Below, piece after piece: positions 25,265-34,848 of a stretch of DNA of 64,000 bases. Source of the stretch: Armatimonadota bacterium (GTDB lineage Bacteria > Armatimonadota > HRBIN16). A program made the translations under genes and the position numbers. Position 1 is the stretch's first letter; each line of letters begins with the position of its first letter. The notes beneath the pieces are model-generated. The model was not told where the DNA came from. It did no database searches and saw only the letters and a program-made list of their open reading frames with translations. The DNA lies in contig BPGU01000003.1 in the NCBI GenBank assembly GCA_026003195.1, positions 124,001-188,000 of the forward strand. Direction: 5' to 3'.

Positions 25265-25786
25265 ATGCCGTTCAACTTTAAGCGCTATCTGATCAAGGTG
25301 CAGGGTGGGCGTTACTACCTGCCTGTGGCGGCACGGCTGGTGTGGTTCCGCGAGGAGCATCCCGGCTGGCGCATTGAAACGGAGCCTCTGGAGATCGATG
25401 AAGAGCGTGGCGTCGCCATCTTCCGCGCGCGCGTCCTCGATGAAGACGGTAACGTGATTGCTACTGGTACCAAGATGGAGACGCGCGAGGGCTTCGCGGA
25501 CTTCGTCGAGAAAGCGGAGACCGGAGCCATCGGTCGTGCGTTAGCGGTGGCGGGTTTCGGCACGCAGTTTGCGCCGGAGCTGTCGGAGGGCGGGGTAGTG
25601 CATCCGGTAGACGCTCCTGTGACGGCGTTGCGCGAGCGCGAGGAGGCAACCCGCGAGCTGCGCTGTTCTGACTGCGGCGCCGCCATCACCGAGGGCGTGT
25701 ATAAGCTCTCCGAGAACCGCTACGGTCGTCCGCTATGCGCCAGCTGCCAGAAGAAGCACACCCCGCTTGCCCAGCCGAAGGCGTAG
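25265..25786 (+). CDS. Single-strand-annealing-like (Rad52/Erf-type) protein with zinc ribbon
   Basis: ATG 25265 follows AGGAGGGAGAAAC and gives 173 aa. The first 115 residues include GGRYYLPVAARLVWFREEHP, IFRARVLDEDGNVIATGTK and the diagnostic KAETGAIGRALAVAGFGTQF. This pattern appears in phage and plasmid proteins of the Rad52/Erf/DUF1071-like ssDNA-annealing group. A C-terminal zinc ribbon follows, with two CxxC pairs (CSDCG and CASCQ). No phage genes lie nearby, so it seems a chromosomal, perhaps domesticated, version. It has its own promoter and 120-base leader. The DNA-annealing role is inferred from the motif only. Confidence 0.6.
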   Translation: MPFNFKRYLIKVQGGRYYLPVAARLVWFREEHPGWRIETEPLEIDEERGVAIFRARVLDEDGNVIATGTKMETREGFADFVEKAETGAIGRALAVAGFGTQFAPELSEGGVVHPVDAPVTALREREEATRELRCSDCGAAITEGVYKLSENRYGRPLCASCQKKHTPLAQPKA

Positions 25787-25834
25787 GGAGCAGATGGCAC
25801 ATAGAGTGACAATACTGTTCTCATGCTGGACGAA

Positions 25835-26242
25835 CTACTTGCGCAGGTGCGTTTTCGCCACCACCATAATGCACGGTCCGCCGTGCACGACCGTTGCGCC
25901 TGCCTGCTGCGCCTGCTGGATGGCTTCCTCGTGTTCGGAGCCGGGTTGCATCCAGATTTTGCGAACGCCTGCCGCCAGCGCATCGGCAACCACTGTTCTG
26001 GTAACCTCCGGCGGCACAACGGTCACTATCGCCTCCGGCGTTTCGGGCAGTGCCAGCAGGTTCGGATAGACCGGGTCACCATCCACCTCATCCGCGCGAG
26101 GGTTGATGGCGAACACCCGCAACCCCTTTTCTTTCAGCGTCTTGTATACCTTATAGCCATACTTCTCGGGATCTCGCGACACACCAAACACCGCCAGCGA
26201 CCGCGCGCCGAGGAAAGCGTGAATAGTCTCTTCAGAAAGCAC
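25835..26242 (-). CDS. CoA-binding domain protein (YccU-like)
   Basis: This 135-aa single-domain CoA-binding/Rossmann protein shows LAVFGVSRDPEKYGYKV, LRVFAINPRADEVDG, VTVVPPEVTRTVVADALAAG and the terminal KIWMQPGSEHEEA with HGGPCIMV. This matches the stand-alone YccU-type family, which resembles the CoA-binding half of succinyl-CoA synthetase. The substrate and pathway are unknown. It converges on the annealing-like gene with 48 bases between stops and no clear hairpin. Confidence 0.85.
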   Translation of the reverse strand: MLSEETIHAFLGARSLAVFGVSRDPEKYGYKVYKTLKEKGLRVFAINPRADEVDGDPVYPNLLALPETPEAIVTVVPPEVTRTVVADALAAGVRKIWMQPGSEHEEAIQQAQQAGATVVHGGPCIMVVAKTHLRK

Positions 26243-26305
26243 TCCACCACCTCCCAGTAGTCTGTTTCGCGTGTTTTCTCCACCACCTCTATTTTACCTG
26301 AGCCT

Positions 26306-28633
26306 CTACTCCGGTGGTGTTGTGCGAACGGGTATCTGCAGGGGACGTCCCACGCCGTCGGTAAAGCGCACCGCCAGGTTCCAGAGATTACCGTGATTGA
26401 TCACCTGGACCACCAGCAGATGCCACTGCTCTCCACCCCCGGCTACCGAGACGCGGTCCTGGTCGGGCTGGAAGCCCCGAGGTACGTCTGCCACCAGTAT
26501 CGGCTTGCCATCCAGCCACACCGCCGCGCCGTCGTTGCTGCCTACCCTCAGGCTGATAGCGGCGGGTCCGGGCAGTTTGACCCAGCAGGCGGCGTATGCG
26601 CTCACCCAGGGGTCTTTAGAGAACAGCTGGCGCAGATCGAGTAGCCCGAATGGGTGGCTTACACTCACCTTTCGCCAGCCTGCTTCCCCGGACAGCGTGG
26701 AAAACCGTTGGGACAGGTTCACCGTGTCGATAGGGATGTCCGGTTTGTCCAGCTCGCCTGGGTAGCAACGGAAGGGTCCCACCACCTGCCACTCGGTGAT
26801 GAAGCCCAGCTTGCGGGCGAACGCTGCACCCTCCGTTTGTGCTTCGCGCCATGCCTGCTCGCGCGCTTCAGTAGTAGCGTAGCCTGCATTTGCCAGCAGT
26901 TCCACGTACGCCTGCGCCTCGCTGCCTCGTTCCTGAGACTCGTGACGCGCCAGCCACATATCGATGATGTCGTGCTGACCGCTGTTCTGCAACTCCTGCA
27001 CCATCTGCGCAAACTTTACATCCGCCTCGCGAGCGCGCATCAGGTCGCCAGCACGTCGGGCGGACGCCGCCTGCCATTGCACAGTGTAGACGCGATGCCC
27101 TATTTGCAGCTTGCGCACACGCTGTTTTACCGCCTCGGAACGTGCCTTCCTCCACGCCTCCTCCAGCAGCTGGCGACCCTGCTCCATCGCTTCCGCCGAT
27201 GGATAAACCCACCAGTCCTCGTGGTTCTTCGCCTCTAGAGGCATACTTGCCATCAGGTTCTCGTACAGGGTGAAGTAACGGTATACCGGCTCAGCGGATT
27301 CGGCGAACAGGTGCTGGCAAAACTGGCGTATCAGCGCGTCGGTATCGAGTTGCGGGTTCCACACCAGCTTCACCGCCGCGAGTATGTTGAGTGGCTGCGT
27401 CCACCAGTCGTCGTGTGTCTCGCTGTTCAGGTGTTCAATGCCCACCTTCGCATAGAAGGGAATGTCCACCTTCAGCGTGTGCACCAGCGGCCACTGCCCA
27501 AACCACTGCCAGTGCCCATAGTAGTCGTAGATACCCACATGAGGACACAGCTCGCGCCAGCGCAGCACAATCTGCCGAAAGCGTTTGCAAGGGGCGCAGT
27601 CGGCGGTGATAGGATGGGCGTGGCAGAACTCCCAAGGTGTGTGACAAATCACCGGCATCAGGTTGGGATGGGGCTTGACCTTCTGGGGTGGGTCGGTGTG
27701 CGTGAGGTAGGCGTAAAAGCAGAGTATCTTGTCCGGGTAGCGCTTTGCCACCTCTTCCGCAATCTGGTTGAAGAACACCAGCAGGCGGTCGGTAAACTGC
27801 CCACCGGGTGCGAAGGGGTCTACTCCCAACTCTCGGTCCAGCGCACGGCAACGCTCGCACTGACAGAACTTGCCGAAATCGTTGGGCGATAGAGAGAAAG
27901 TTTTCGCCTGCGGGTTCTTTTCGAAATAGTCCAGCACTTTTTGGATGGCGATCCGGATGACCTCAGGGTGGGTGGTGCACAACTGCATCTGCCGTCGTCC
28001 GTCGATGAGCGCGAACCATTCAGGATGCTGCTCCACCTCCTTCAGCGAGATGATGCCCTCCCAGTGATGGCTGTGCCAGTATGGCTGAAAACCCGATAGC
28101 CGGTTGCGTCGCTTCCACTCTGCGCCTTTGGGTGGGTCTGCCTGATAGCCGCCGAAGCCCGTAACGCTGGGGATGGCTGGTTCGCGCGTCTCATCCAGCG
28201 CAGGCACGGTGACGGTTTTCCGTCGCGGCACATACTCACCCATTTCGCCCGGGATATACCAGTGCACGCCCAGATGGTCTTCCAGCAAGCCGTAAATGCC
28301 GTTCACCACACCCGCTTCGGTTGCCCCTTCGATGAAGAGACGGTTGCCCTCTACTCGCAGACGGTACCCGACTTCCGACAGCCCCTGCACACCGACGCGC
28401 AACACCACAGCCGTGCGGTTCGCAGGCGGTTCCGCGACCACAGGCAGGCGTGCACCGGACATCTTCTGGAGATAAACCTGCAGGTCGCTGATTGCCGCAG
28501 CGAGATCAGCCTGTGCTCCAGATGGCGCCACGATAACCGCCTGCGGGTTTCCATTGCGCACCAGCATCAGTGAAGGAGCTGCGTTCACGGGAGCCATAGC
28601 CAGCAACACACTGAGAAAGCAAAACCCTGTCAT
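26306..28633 (-). CDS. Secreted DUF4838 domain protein (glycosidase-like)
   Basis: This 775-aa protein has a signal peptide (LSVLLAMAPVNAAP). Its first domain (about 25-135) resembles the alpha/beta N-terminal domain of GH20/GH67-type enzymes (AISDLQVYLQKMSGARLPVV, NGIYGLLEDHLGVHWYIPG). A DUF4838 barrel region (about 150-480) follows, with FQPYWHSHHWEGII, FSLSPNDFGKFCQCERCRALD, ILCFYAYL and VGIYDYYGHW. The C-terminal part is helical, then ends with a beta-sandwich (SLRVGSNDGAAVWLDGKP) typical of carbohydrate-binding modules. Function within polysaccharide breakdown is inferred from these similarities. The start follows GGGGGAGGT. Confidence 0.75.
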   Translation of the reverse strand: MTGFCFLSVLLAMAPVNAAPSLMLVRNGNPQAVIVAPSGAQADLAAAISDLQVYLQKMSGARLPVVAEPPANRTAVVLRVGVQGLSEVGYRLRVEGNRLFIEGATEAGVVNGIYGLLEDHLGVHWYIPGEMGEYVPRRKTVTVPALDETREPAIPSVTGFGGYQADPPKGAEWKRRNRLSGFQPYWHSHHWEGIISLKEVEQHPEWFALIDGRRQMQLCTTHPEVIRIAIQKVLDYFEKNPQAKTFSLSPNDFGKFCQCERCRALDRELGVDPFAPGGQFTDRLLVFFNQIAEEVAKRYPDKILCFYAYLTHTDPPQKVKPHPNLMPVICHTPWEFCHAHPITADCAPCKRFRQIVLRWRELCPHVGIYDYYGHWQWFGQWPLVHTLKVDIPFYAKVGIEHLNSETHDDWWTQPLNILAAVKLVWNPQLDTDALIRQFCQHLFAESAEPVYRYFTLYENLMASMPLEAKNHEDWWVYPSAEAMEQGRQLLEEAWRKARSEAVKQRVRKLQIGHRVYTVQWQAASARRAGDLMRAREADVKFAQMVQELQNSGQHDIIDMWLARHESQERGSEAQAYVELLANAGYATTEAREQAWREAQTEGAAFARKLGFITEWQVVGPFRCYPGELDKPDIPIDTVNLSQRFSTLSGEAGWRKVSVSHPFGLLDLRQLFSKDPWVSAYAACWVKLPGPAAISLRVGSNDGAAVWLDGKPILVADVPRGFQPDQDRVSVAGGGEQWHLLVVQVINHGNLWNLAVRFTDGVGRPLQIPVRTTPPE

Positions 28634-28757
28634 CAGATATACCTCCCCCTGTGTTTACGGCTAGAATTTCTCAGCGGATGAGGATTTGCCTGCAAACCCC
28701 GCGGTGAGCCTGAGCTGATTCCTTATCAGCAGCAGCGTGTTTGCCCCCTCTTGCGGC
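28634..28757 (-). other. Spacer between leuD and the DUF4838 gene
   Basis: This 124-base interval between two minus-strand genes must carry the promoter and leader of the DUF4838 gene and the 3' end of the leu transcript. I see no strong -35/-10 pair and no stable hairpin with a T-tract. Confidence 0.3.
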
Positions 28758-29375
28758 TCACCTGCTCGCTATTGCTGCCTGCCAGGGTTCGCGGTGCGTG
28801 GCTTCATAAGCGGCAATCTTGTGCTCATGCTGCAGGGTCAAGCCGATGTCGTCCAGTCCCTCCAGCAGGCACTTCTTGCGGAAGGGGTCTATCTCGAACC
28901 GGCAGACGAAACCATCACTGCCGGTGAGTGTCTGCGCCTCCAGGTCTACGGTCATCTGGTAGCCTTCCTGCGCGTTGACGCGGCGGAACAGGTCCTCCAC
29001 CACCTCCGACGGCAGTTCCACCGGCAGGATACCGTTCTGGAAACAGTTCGTCCTGAAGATATCGGCGAAGGAGGGAGCGATAATTACCCGAAAGCCGTAG
29101 TCCAGCAGTGCCCAGGGAGCATGTTCTCGGCTGGAGCCACAGCCAAAGTTCTCACGAGCGAGCAGAATCTGTGCTCCCTGATAGCGCGGCTGATTCAGCA
29201 CAAACTCGGGATTGGGCGAGCCGTCGGGTAAAAACCGCCAGTCATAGAAGAGGAACTGCCCAAAGCCGGTGCGCTCCACCCGTTTCAAAAACTGCTTGGG
29301 CACAATCTGGTCGGTGTCCACATTCGGTTGATCCAGTGGAGCCACCAGCGCGGTCATCTTTTCAAACGGTTTCAT
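28758..29375 (-). CDS. leuD: 3-isopropylmalate dehydratase small subunit
   Basis: This 205-aa protein is the swivel (small) subunit of isopropylmalate isomerase, partner of LeuC in leucine biosynthesis. Key family features are [31 protein letters not shown] and [19 protein letters not shown]. The length fits bacterial LeuD. Its ATG overlaps the leuC stop by four bases (ATGA), giving a coupled leuC-leuD operon. The closely related homoaconitase small subunit is a lesser alternative. Confidence 0.93.
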   Translation of the reverse strand: MKPFEKMTALVAPLDQPNVDTDQIVPKQFLKRVERTGFGQFLFYDWRFLPDGSPNPEFVLNQPRYQGAQILLARENFGCGSSREHAPWALLDYGFRVIIAPSFADIFRTNCFQNGILPVELPSEVVEDLFRRVNAQEGYQMTVDLEAQTLTGSDGFVCRFEIDPFRKKCLLEGLDDIGLTLQHEHKIAAYEATHREPWQAAIASR

Positions 29376-30802
29376 CGGCGCAGTACCTCCTCGGCGATTT
29401 TACCTTCGCGATACCACTCGCGGATGTCTACAAAGTGCCCGGCGATAGCGGCAGCGGCTGCCATTTCGGGGCTGACCAGATGCGTGCGCCCACCACGCCC
29501 CTGTCTGCCTTCGAAATTGCGGTTGCTGGTGGAAGCAGAACGCTCACCGGGTTGCAGGATGTCCGGGTTCATACCCAGGCACATGCTGCAGCCCGACTCG
29601 CGCCACTCGAAGCCCGCCTCGATGAAGATGCGATGCAAGCCTTCCTCTTCCGCCAGCCGCTTGACACGCTGCGAGCCGGGAACCACCATCGCCCGCACAT
29701 GCGGAGCTACCTTCTTGCCCTTCACGACCGCTGCCGCCGCACGCAGGTCATTCAAACGACCGTTCGTGCAGGAACCGATGAACACTCTGTCCACCGCAAT
29801 CTCTTGAATGGGCGTGCCCGGTTTCAGCCCCATATACTGCAGGGCGCGCTCCGCCGCTTTTGCCTTCGTCTCGTCGGTGAAGGAAGCGGGATCGGGCACG
29901 CGGTCGGTCACATCCACGACCTGCTCAGGACTGGTACCCCAGGTGACCTGCGGGGCGAAAGTGGACACATCGAACCGCACCTCGCGGTCGAACCGCGCAT
30001 CGGGGTCGGAGGGTAGGGTTTGCCAGTAGGCGACTGCCCGTTCGAACTGCTTGCCCTGTGGAGCGTAACGCCTGCCTTCTAGATAGGCGAAGGTGGTCTC
30101 ATCAGGCGCAATCATGCCAGCGCGCGCGCCCGCCTCGATGGACATGTTGCATATCGTCAACCGCTCCTCCATACTCAGCGCGCGTATGGCCTCACCCATG
30201 TATTCTATCACACAGCCCGTGCCGCCCCCGGCGCCAATACGCCCGATGATAGTCAGAATAATGTCTTTAGCGGTAACACCCAGCGGGAGTTTACCCTCCA
30301 GCCGAATCGCCATCGTGCGAGGCTTCGTCTGGGGCAGAGTCTGCGTCGCCAGCACGTGCTCCACTTCGGAGGTGCCGATGCCAAACGCCAGCGCACCAAA
30401 CGCGCCGTGTGTGGAGGTGTGGCTGTCGCCGCACACGATGGTCAGCCCGGGCAGGGTGATGCCCAGTTCAGGACCGATGACGTGCACGATGCCGTTGTCC
30501 TCACTATCAAGGTCAAACAGGGTAATACCGAACTCTTCGCAGTTGCGCCGGAGGGTTTCAATCTGTTTGCGCGAAATGGGGTCAGCAATCACCAGACGGT
30601 TGTCTGTCGGCACGTTATGGTCCATCGTGGCGAAGGTGAGGTCGGGACGGCGCACCCTGCGCCCCGCCTCGCGCAAGCCGTCAAACGCCTGTGGTGAGGT
30701 GACTTCGTGGACGAAGTGACGGTCGATGTATAGTAAAGCAGGTCGTCCCGGTTCCTCGTGGACGACATGCGCATCCCAGATTTTCTCGAACAAAGTGGGC
30801 AT
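29372..30802 (-). CDS. leuC: 3-isopropylmalate dehydratase large subunit
   Basis: The start is ATG 30802 (MPTLFEK) after AAAGGAGG, giving 476 aa. LeuC carries the 4Fe-4S cluster that isomerises 2- to 3-isopropylmalate. The cluster cysteines lie in [11 protein letters not shown] and [29 protein letters not shown] and [13 protein letters not shown] are conserved active-site regions. A minus-strand TATAAT at 30828-30833 is the likely -10, only about 25 bases upstream of the start, so the leader is short. leuA and leuB are not in the window. Confidence 0.94.
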   Translation of the reverse strand: MPTLFEKIWDAHVVHEEPGRPALLYIDRHFVHEVTSPQAFDGLREAGRRVRRPDLTFATMDHNVPTDNRLVIADPISRKQIETLRRNCEEFGITLFDLDSEDNGIVHVIGPELGITLPGLTIVCGDSHTSTHGAFGALAFGIGTSEVEHVLATQTLPQTKPRTMAIRLEGKLPLGVTAKDIILTIIGRIGAGGGTGCVIEYMGEAIRALSMEERLTICNMSIEAGARAGMIAPDETTFAYLEGRRYAPQGKQFERAVAYWQTLPSDPDARFDREVRFDVSTFAPQVTWGTSPEQVVDVTDRVPDPASFTDETKAKAAERALQYMGLKPGTPIQEIAVDRVFIGSCTNGRLNDLRAAAAVVKGKKVAPHVRAMVVPGSQRVKRLAEEEGLHRIFIEAGFEWRESGCSMCLGMNPDILQPGERSASTSNRNFEGRQGRGGRTHLVSPEMAAAAAIAGHFVDIREWYREGKIAEEVLRR

Positions 30803-30924
30803 AGGCAGCTTCCTCCTTTGGGTTATTATTATACCATGTACGGCATGTAGAGGCACACCTATGCAAGTTTCCCAGCCTGCGCCATCATTTTGGGGGAATT
30901 CTTACTGTGGGTACGGTTCACCTA

Positions 30925-30953
30925 TTGACTCTTTTGGAAAACTTGCGTATACT
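30925..30953 (+). promoter_or_regulatory. Promoter of first DUF1559 prepilin gene
   Basis: TTGACT (30925-30930), 17 bases, TATACT (30948-30953). It leaves a leader of about 105-110 bases before ATG 31068. The second prepilin gene uses the same -35 hexamer and spacing. Confidence 0.65.
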
Positions 30954-31067
30954 GAAGAGTAGAATACTTAATCGTTTGATGACAGCCGTGTTCGCCATTC
31001 TCCGGTAGTTTCCGCTGAAAGTCAGGGGCACATTGACAAAAAGATTTCACACGGAAGGAGGTCTCCC

Positions 31068-31829
31068 ATGAAAAGCGGAAGGGCTTTCACCCTCATCGAG
31101 TTGCTCGTCGTGATCGCGATTATCGCGATACTGGCAGCGATTCTGTTCCCTGTGTTCTCGCAAGCACGCGAGAAGGCACGACAGACAACCTGCCTTTCCA
31201 ACAACAAACAAATCGGTCTGGCGTGCATGATGTACATTCAGGACTATGACGAAGTCATGCCGCCGGGCTACGATTACCGACAGGGAGGCGACACCACTGT
31301 CTGGTACATGCAGCTACTTTATCCGTACATGAAGGACTTGAACGAGGGCGGTATTCGCACTTGCCCCTCTGCAACCTATCGTCACGCCTGGGCGTACGCC
31401 TATAATGACGTGGTCAACTATAAGTCGCAGGCGGCGATACCACGCCCTGCCGAGACCATCCTGCAGGGCGATACCGGACAGGTACCCGAATGGGGCGGTT
31501 ACTGCTCCTCCACCTTCTGGAACTGGTGGACGCCGGAAGTGTGGCAGGACCCCGCTACGGGTCAGGTGCCGCCGCCCAACTACTGGGACGATAACCAGGT
31601 GAACCCGCAGTCGGTGCTGCTGTGGAAGCTGCCCGACGGCACCAATATCGACGACGACGCGCCCAACCCCATCCAGATTTGGAGCGCGGTCGGCAAGGTG
31701 GGTAACCTGCGCTATCGCCATAACGAGGGTGCCAACGTCACCTTCGCCGATGGTCATGCCAAGTGGGTGAAGCGCGGTGGCACGGTGAAGCTGTACCACT
31801 TCCGCTTCAACCTGCAAAACCGGCTGTAG
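31068..31829 (+). CDS. Prepilin-type DUF1559 protein (1)
   Basis: This 253-aa protein starts after GGAAGGAGGTCTCCC. A short basic leader (MKSGRA) precedes the class III signal [18 protein letters not shown], cleaved by prepilin peptidase and methylated at Phe. [12 protein letters not shown] and [13 protein letters not shown] are typical of Armatimonadota DUF1559/type II pseudopilin proteins. The C-terminus has [18 protein letters not shown], the H-X9-DG motif. Such proteins occur in large families in this phylum and are thought to be pseudopilins or surface filaments. It is monocistronic, ended by a strong hairpin at 31860-31881. Confidence 0.9.
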   Translation: MKSGRAFTLIELLVVIAIIAILAAILFPVFSQAREKARQTTCLSNNKQIGLACMMYIQDYDEVMPPGYDYRQGGDTTVWYMQLLYPYMKDLNEGGIRTCPSATYRHAWAYAYNDVVNYKSQAAIPRPAETILQGDTGQVPEWGGYCSSTFWNWWTPEVWQDPATGQVPPPNYWDDNQVNPQSVLLWKLPDGTNIDDDAPNPIQIWSAVGKVGNLRYRHNEGANVTFADGHAKWVKRGGTVKLYHFRFNLQNRL

Positions 31830-31859
31830 CGCGGCTCGGCACACGGCTGTCATGAACGG

Positions 31860-31881
31860 GGGGGAGCCCAAAGGCTCCCCC
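31860..31881. terminator. Bidirectional hairpin between convergent genes
   Basis: GGGGGAGCC (31860-31868) pairs perfectly with GGCTCCCCC (31873-31881) around CAAA. It lies between the prepilin stop and the ADP-ribosylglycohydrolase stop codon (31882-31884). Confidence 0.65.
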
Positions 31882-33519
31882 TTAACGTATTTCCAGCTCT
31901 ATCTGCGCCCAGTAGGCAGCCTCCCAGGACCACCCGCTTGGCTCGTTCAATAACTCCAGGCGAACATTTTGCCCTGCGTAACGCGAAAGGTCTACGGTCA
32001 CATCCAGCCAGCCGCTTCGCGCCGTTGTCTCCCCCACTGTCTGCCTGAGTAGTTCTGCCCCGTTTGCCCGTATCACCAGCGTCCAGTCGCCCTGCGGATG
32101 ATGCCCCACCGTGAGCCGAAGCAGAGCGCTCTTACCAGCAGGAAGTTGCACCGTACGCGCCATGAAGCAAGGGGTCTGCCTGTTCAGCGGATGCGTCATA
32201 AACACGTTTTGCCTGCCGTTCCACGAAGGGCGCAAACCGGGGTCCATGTCCTCACCGCAATCGTGCAACGTCCAGCCCGGCGCCCAATGCTCGAAGCTCC
32301 TCGCCAGTGCCTGTTTCCACGGTAGCTCACGGATACGCGCCATTTCGCGCGGCGAATAGCGAACACCCCTTGCAGGCTCAGGCGACCACGACTGCACAAA
32401 CCGCGAGGGATGTGGAGCCTTCACAGCGATATGCCACATTTCCTTGCCACTCGCATCACGTTCTACCCTGCCTCCATAACGCACCACCACCTGCCGCGCC
32501 AGTTTCACACACACATCCACCAACCGCTCAAAAGTGTAGTCACTGTACGCGAACGTCGCTTTGGTGTCCAGATGGGAGGTAAACCGTTCCGGCAGGCGCA
32601 AGTAGCCGAGAGTGGTAAACAGGATGCCCGCGGCGTTGGAGGGGTTGCAATCCGAGTCCTGTCCGCAGCGCATGGAAATCATGATGGTGCGCTCGATATC
32701 GCCCTGCCCATACAGCAAACCCATCACCACATACGCCCCGTTCAGCTTGGCGTCGATGTTGAAGTCGCCCTGGGTGCAGGAAAAGCGGCGGAAACCGGGG
32801 TTGCGGTTGTATTTCCGTTCCACCAGATCCCAAGTGCGTTGCCAGTCGTCCGGATATTGCCGATACCAGCGCAGCACATCGCGAACGGTTTGTGCGTACT
32901 GGCTCTGCGAGGGGATACATTGCAGACCGGCTTCTACGATTTTCACCGGGTTCCTCTCGAAGAAGGCAGCGGAGTACATTCCGCCCACAAACTGTCCACC
33001 ATACACGCCGTCGCCGTAGTTCATCAACCTGCCGAAGACTTCTCCGAGGTCTATTGCTGCCTGCGGGACGCCGGGAGCGATCAGACCGGAGAAATCCGCC
33101 TCGATCTGGTAGTCAATGTCGTCGGCGTGCGGGTTGAATTGGGGATGCCCCGAATCCGGCGGGGCAATGCCGCGGCGCAGGTTCTCGCGCCCCTGTCTGT
33201 TGGCGTGCCAGAGGGAGTAGCGGCTATTAGCGAAATCGATGCCCGTCTGCCGAATGCTCACACCCAACCCGTGCTGTTCCAGCGTACGCAGAAAGGTCAT
33301 CTCCACGTACAGATCGTCCTGCCAAAACTGGTTGACCATCTCCGGCCGCCAGGCAGGCACCTCTTTCTCGGGGATGATAGAACCGACGTAACGGAACTCG
33401 GTGGACGCGCCCCATCCCACACCCACCATCTGCCCCAGCCAGCCCGCCTTCAACCGGTCTATATACTCCTCGGCGGACAGGCACAACCATCGGGCTGGCG
33501 CATTCCACAGGATACTCAT
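31882..33519 (-). CDS. ADP-ribosylglycohydrolase family protein
   Basis: This 545-aa protein has the helical ADP-ribosylglycohydrolase fold (LKAGWLGQMVGVGWGAS near the N-terminus, QDDLYVEMTFL, NGAYVVMGLLYG, and CGQDSDCNPSNAAGIL). The acidic clusters correspond to the di-magnesium site of ARH/DraG enzymes. The C-terminal 130 residues form a beta-sandwich-like domain (RLTVGHHPQGDWTLVIRANG) found in carbohydrate-related proteins. In this phylum such fusions may act on sugars rather than ADP-ribose, which is inference. The ATG overlaps the stop of the small upstream gene by four bases. Confidence 0.82.
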   Translation of the reverse strand: MSILWNAPARWLCLSAEEYIDRLKAGWLGQMVGVGWGASTEFRYVGSIIPEKEVPAWRPEMVNQFWQDDLYVEMTFLRTLEQHGLGVSIRQTGIDFANSRYSLWHANRQGRENLRRGIAPPDSGHPQFNPHADDIDYQIEADFSGLIAPGVPQAAIDLGEVFGRLMNYGDGVYGGQFVGGMYSAAFFERNPVKIVEAGLQCIPSQSQYAQTVRDVLRWYRQYPDDWQRTWDLVERKYNRNPGFRRFSCTQGDFNIDAKLNGAYVVMGLLYGQGDIERTIMISMRCGQDSDCNPSNAAGILFTTLGYLRLPERFTSHLDTKATFAYSDYTFERLVDVCVKLARQVVVRYGGRVERDASGKEMWHIAVKAPHPSRFVQSWSPEPARGVRYSPREMARIRELPWKQALARSFEHWAPGWTLHDCGEDMDPGLRPSWNGRQNVFMTHPLNRQTPCFMARTVQLPAGKSALLRLTVGHHPQGDWTLVIRANGAELLRQTVGETTARSGWLDVTVDLSRYAGQNVRLELLNEPSGWSWEAAYWAQIELEIR

Positions 33520-33833
33520 TGGTTCTTGTCGGCTTCCTCCGAAAGGTTCTGTGCGTCGATTTTCGCTTTCAGTTTGCCGTCTGTACCGTAGAATATCACA
33601 CTCTGCGTGCCGACAAGGGTGCGAAGCCTACCCTGTGCGTCATACAGCACCAGCAGAGTATCCTCTCCAGAGGTCTTCAACTCGGCGCGGATTCTGCCGT
33701 CCTTATCCACCAGTTCGATACGTTGCGTGCGCGTGGTCGCAGTGGTCGGTATCTTCGATTGCGCCCACAAGGCTCCAATGGTCAGCATCAACGCCACACC
33801 CAGCCACAGGATGATCCAGCCCCCCGTCTTCAT
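33516..33833 (-). CDS. Small membrane-anchored or secreted protein with DGxx repeats
   Basis: ATG 33833 (MKTGGWI) follows GGAGGCGAAAGG, giving 105 aa. A transmembrane or signal segment (about 4-24, IILWLGVALMLTIGALWAQ) leads into three short repeats: VDKDGRIRAEL, YDAQGRLRTLV and YGTDGKLKAKID. These look like beta-hairpin units of a small beta structure. I do not recognise a function. It overlaps the ADP-ribosylglycohydrolase gene (ATGA), so the two are translated together. Confidence 0.7.
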   Translation of the reverse strand: MKTGGWIILWLGVALMLTIGALWAQSKIPTTATTRTQRIELVDKDGRIRAELKTSGEDTLLVLYDAQGRLRTLVGTQSVIFYGTDGKLKAKIDAQNLSEEADKNQ

Positions 33834-34013
33834 CCTTTCGCCTCCTTTGCCGATTTGTTTCACCATAACATATTCTACGCACCGGAGGCAAGATACAGGA
33901 AGAGAATCTCTCTTCCGCGAAGTGCTGAATACACAGGTTGATGGCTGGGAGTCGCGTAACCCTGTGTAGCCATGATGGGACGACGGCTTTCGGAGATATG
34001 GAGGAAAGGAACC

Positions 34014-34772
34014 ATGCTCAGGGCAGGAGTATGTTCGGTCACCTTTCGGAAGTTATCCGCACAGGAAGTGATTCGTCTGGCGGCACAGGCTGGTCTGCAG
34101 GGCATCGAATGGGGCGGCGATATCCATGTTCCGCACGGCGACCTGCAAACAGCCCGCGAGGTCGCACGCCAAACGCAAGAGGCAGGGCTGGCGGTCAGCT
34201 CCTACGGCTCTTACTACCGCGCAGGGCACGGGGATGAGCTGCCCTTTGAGAAAGTGCTGGCAACGGCGAAAGAGCTGGGCGCGCCCGTCGTCCGCGTGTG
34301 GGCGGGCAAACGAGGCACGAAAGACGCCACATCCGACTACTGGAAGCAGGTTGTGGATGACTCGCGACGCATCGCCGAGATGGCTTCTCGCGAAGGCATC
34401 ACCCTCTGCTACGAATTTCACAGCGGCACACTCACCGACAGCGCAGACTCGGCAAAGCGGCTGCTGGAATCGGTGAACCATCCTGCAATGCGCACTTACT
34501 GGCAACCACGAGTAGAGCAAACCGCCCTGCGCAACCTGCGCGACCTGCGCACTGTCCTGCCCTGGCTGGTGAACGTGCATGCCTTCTGGTGGAGCAGCGC
34601 CGGTGAACGCCGCCCCCTGCAGGAAGGGGAAAAGGCATGGAGCCGTTTCCTGCAGGTGATCCACCTGTCCCAGCGGGAACACTGGATACTGCTGGAGTTC
34701 GTGCGTGCCGATTCCCCAGAGGCGTTTCTGCAGGACGCACTGACTTTGCAAGAGTGGTTGAAAACGGGATAG
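34014..34772 (+). CDS. Sugar phosphate isomerase/epimerase (AP endonuclease 2 fold)
   Basis: ATG 34014 (MLRAGV) follows GGAGGAAAGGAACC, giving 252 aa; the upstream ATG at 33972 lacks a good site. It has the xylose isomerase-like TIM barrel: AGLQGIEWGGDIHVPHGD, VVRVWAGKRG, ITLCYEFHSGTLTD, LPWLVNVHAFWW and WILLEFVRA. Glu and His at the strand ends form the usual metal site. Family members isomerise or epimerise sugars and polyols; the substrate here is unknown. It is followed after 76 bases by a membrane protein gene. Confidence 0.8.
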   Translation: MLRAGVCSVTFRKLSAQEVIRLAAQAGLQGIEWGGDIHVPHGDLQTAREVARQTQEAGLAVSSYGSYYRAGHGDELPFEKVLATAKELGAPVVRVWAGKRGTKDATSDYWKQVVDDSRRIAEMASREGITLCYEFHSGTLTDSADSAKRLLESVNHPAMRTYWQPRVEQTALRNLRDLRTVLPWLVNVHAFWWSSAGERRPLQEGEKAWSRFLQVIHLSQREHWILLEFVRADSPEAFLQDALTLQEWLKTG

Positions 34773-34848
34773 GAGCTGTTTTGCAGGTTCATGGGAGGAA
34801 AACTTTTTGTTTGCGCGAGCGTCTATGATGAGAGTGAGGTGATTCGAG

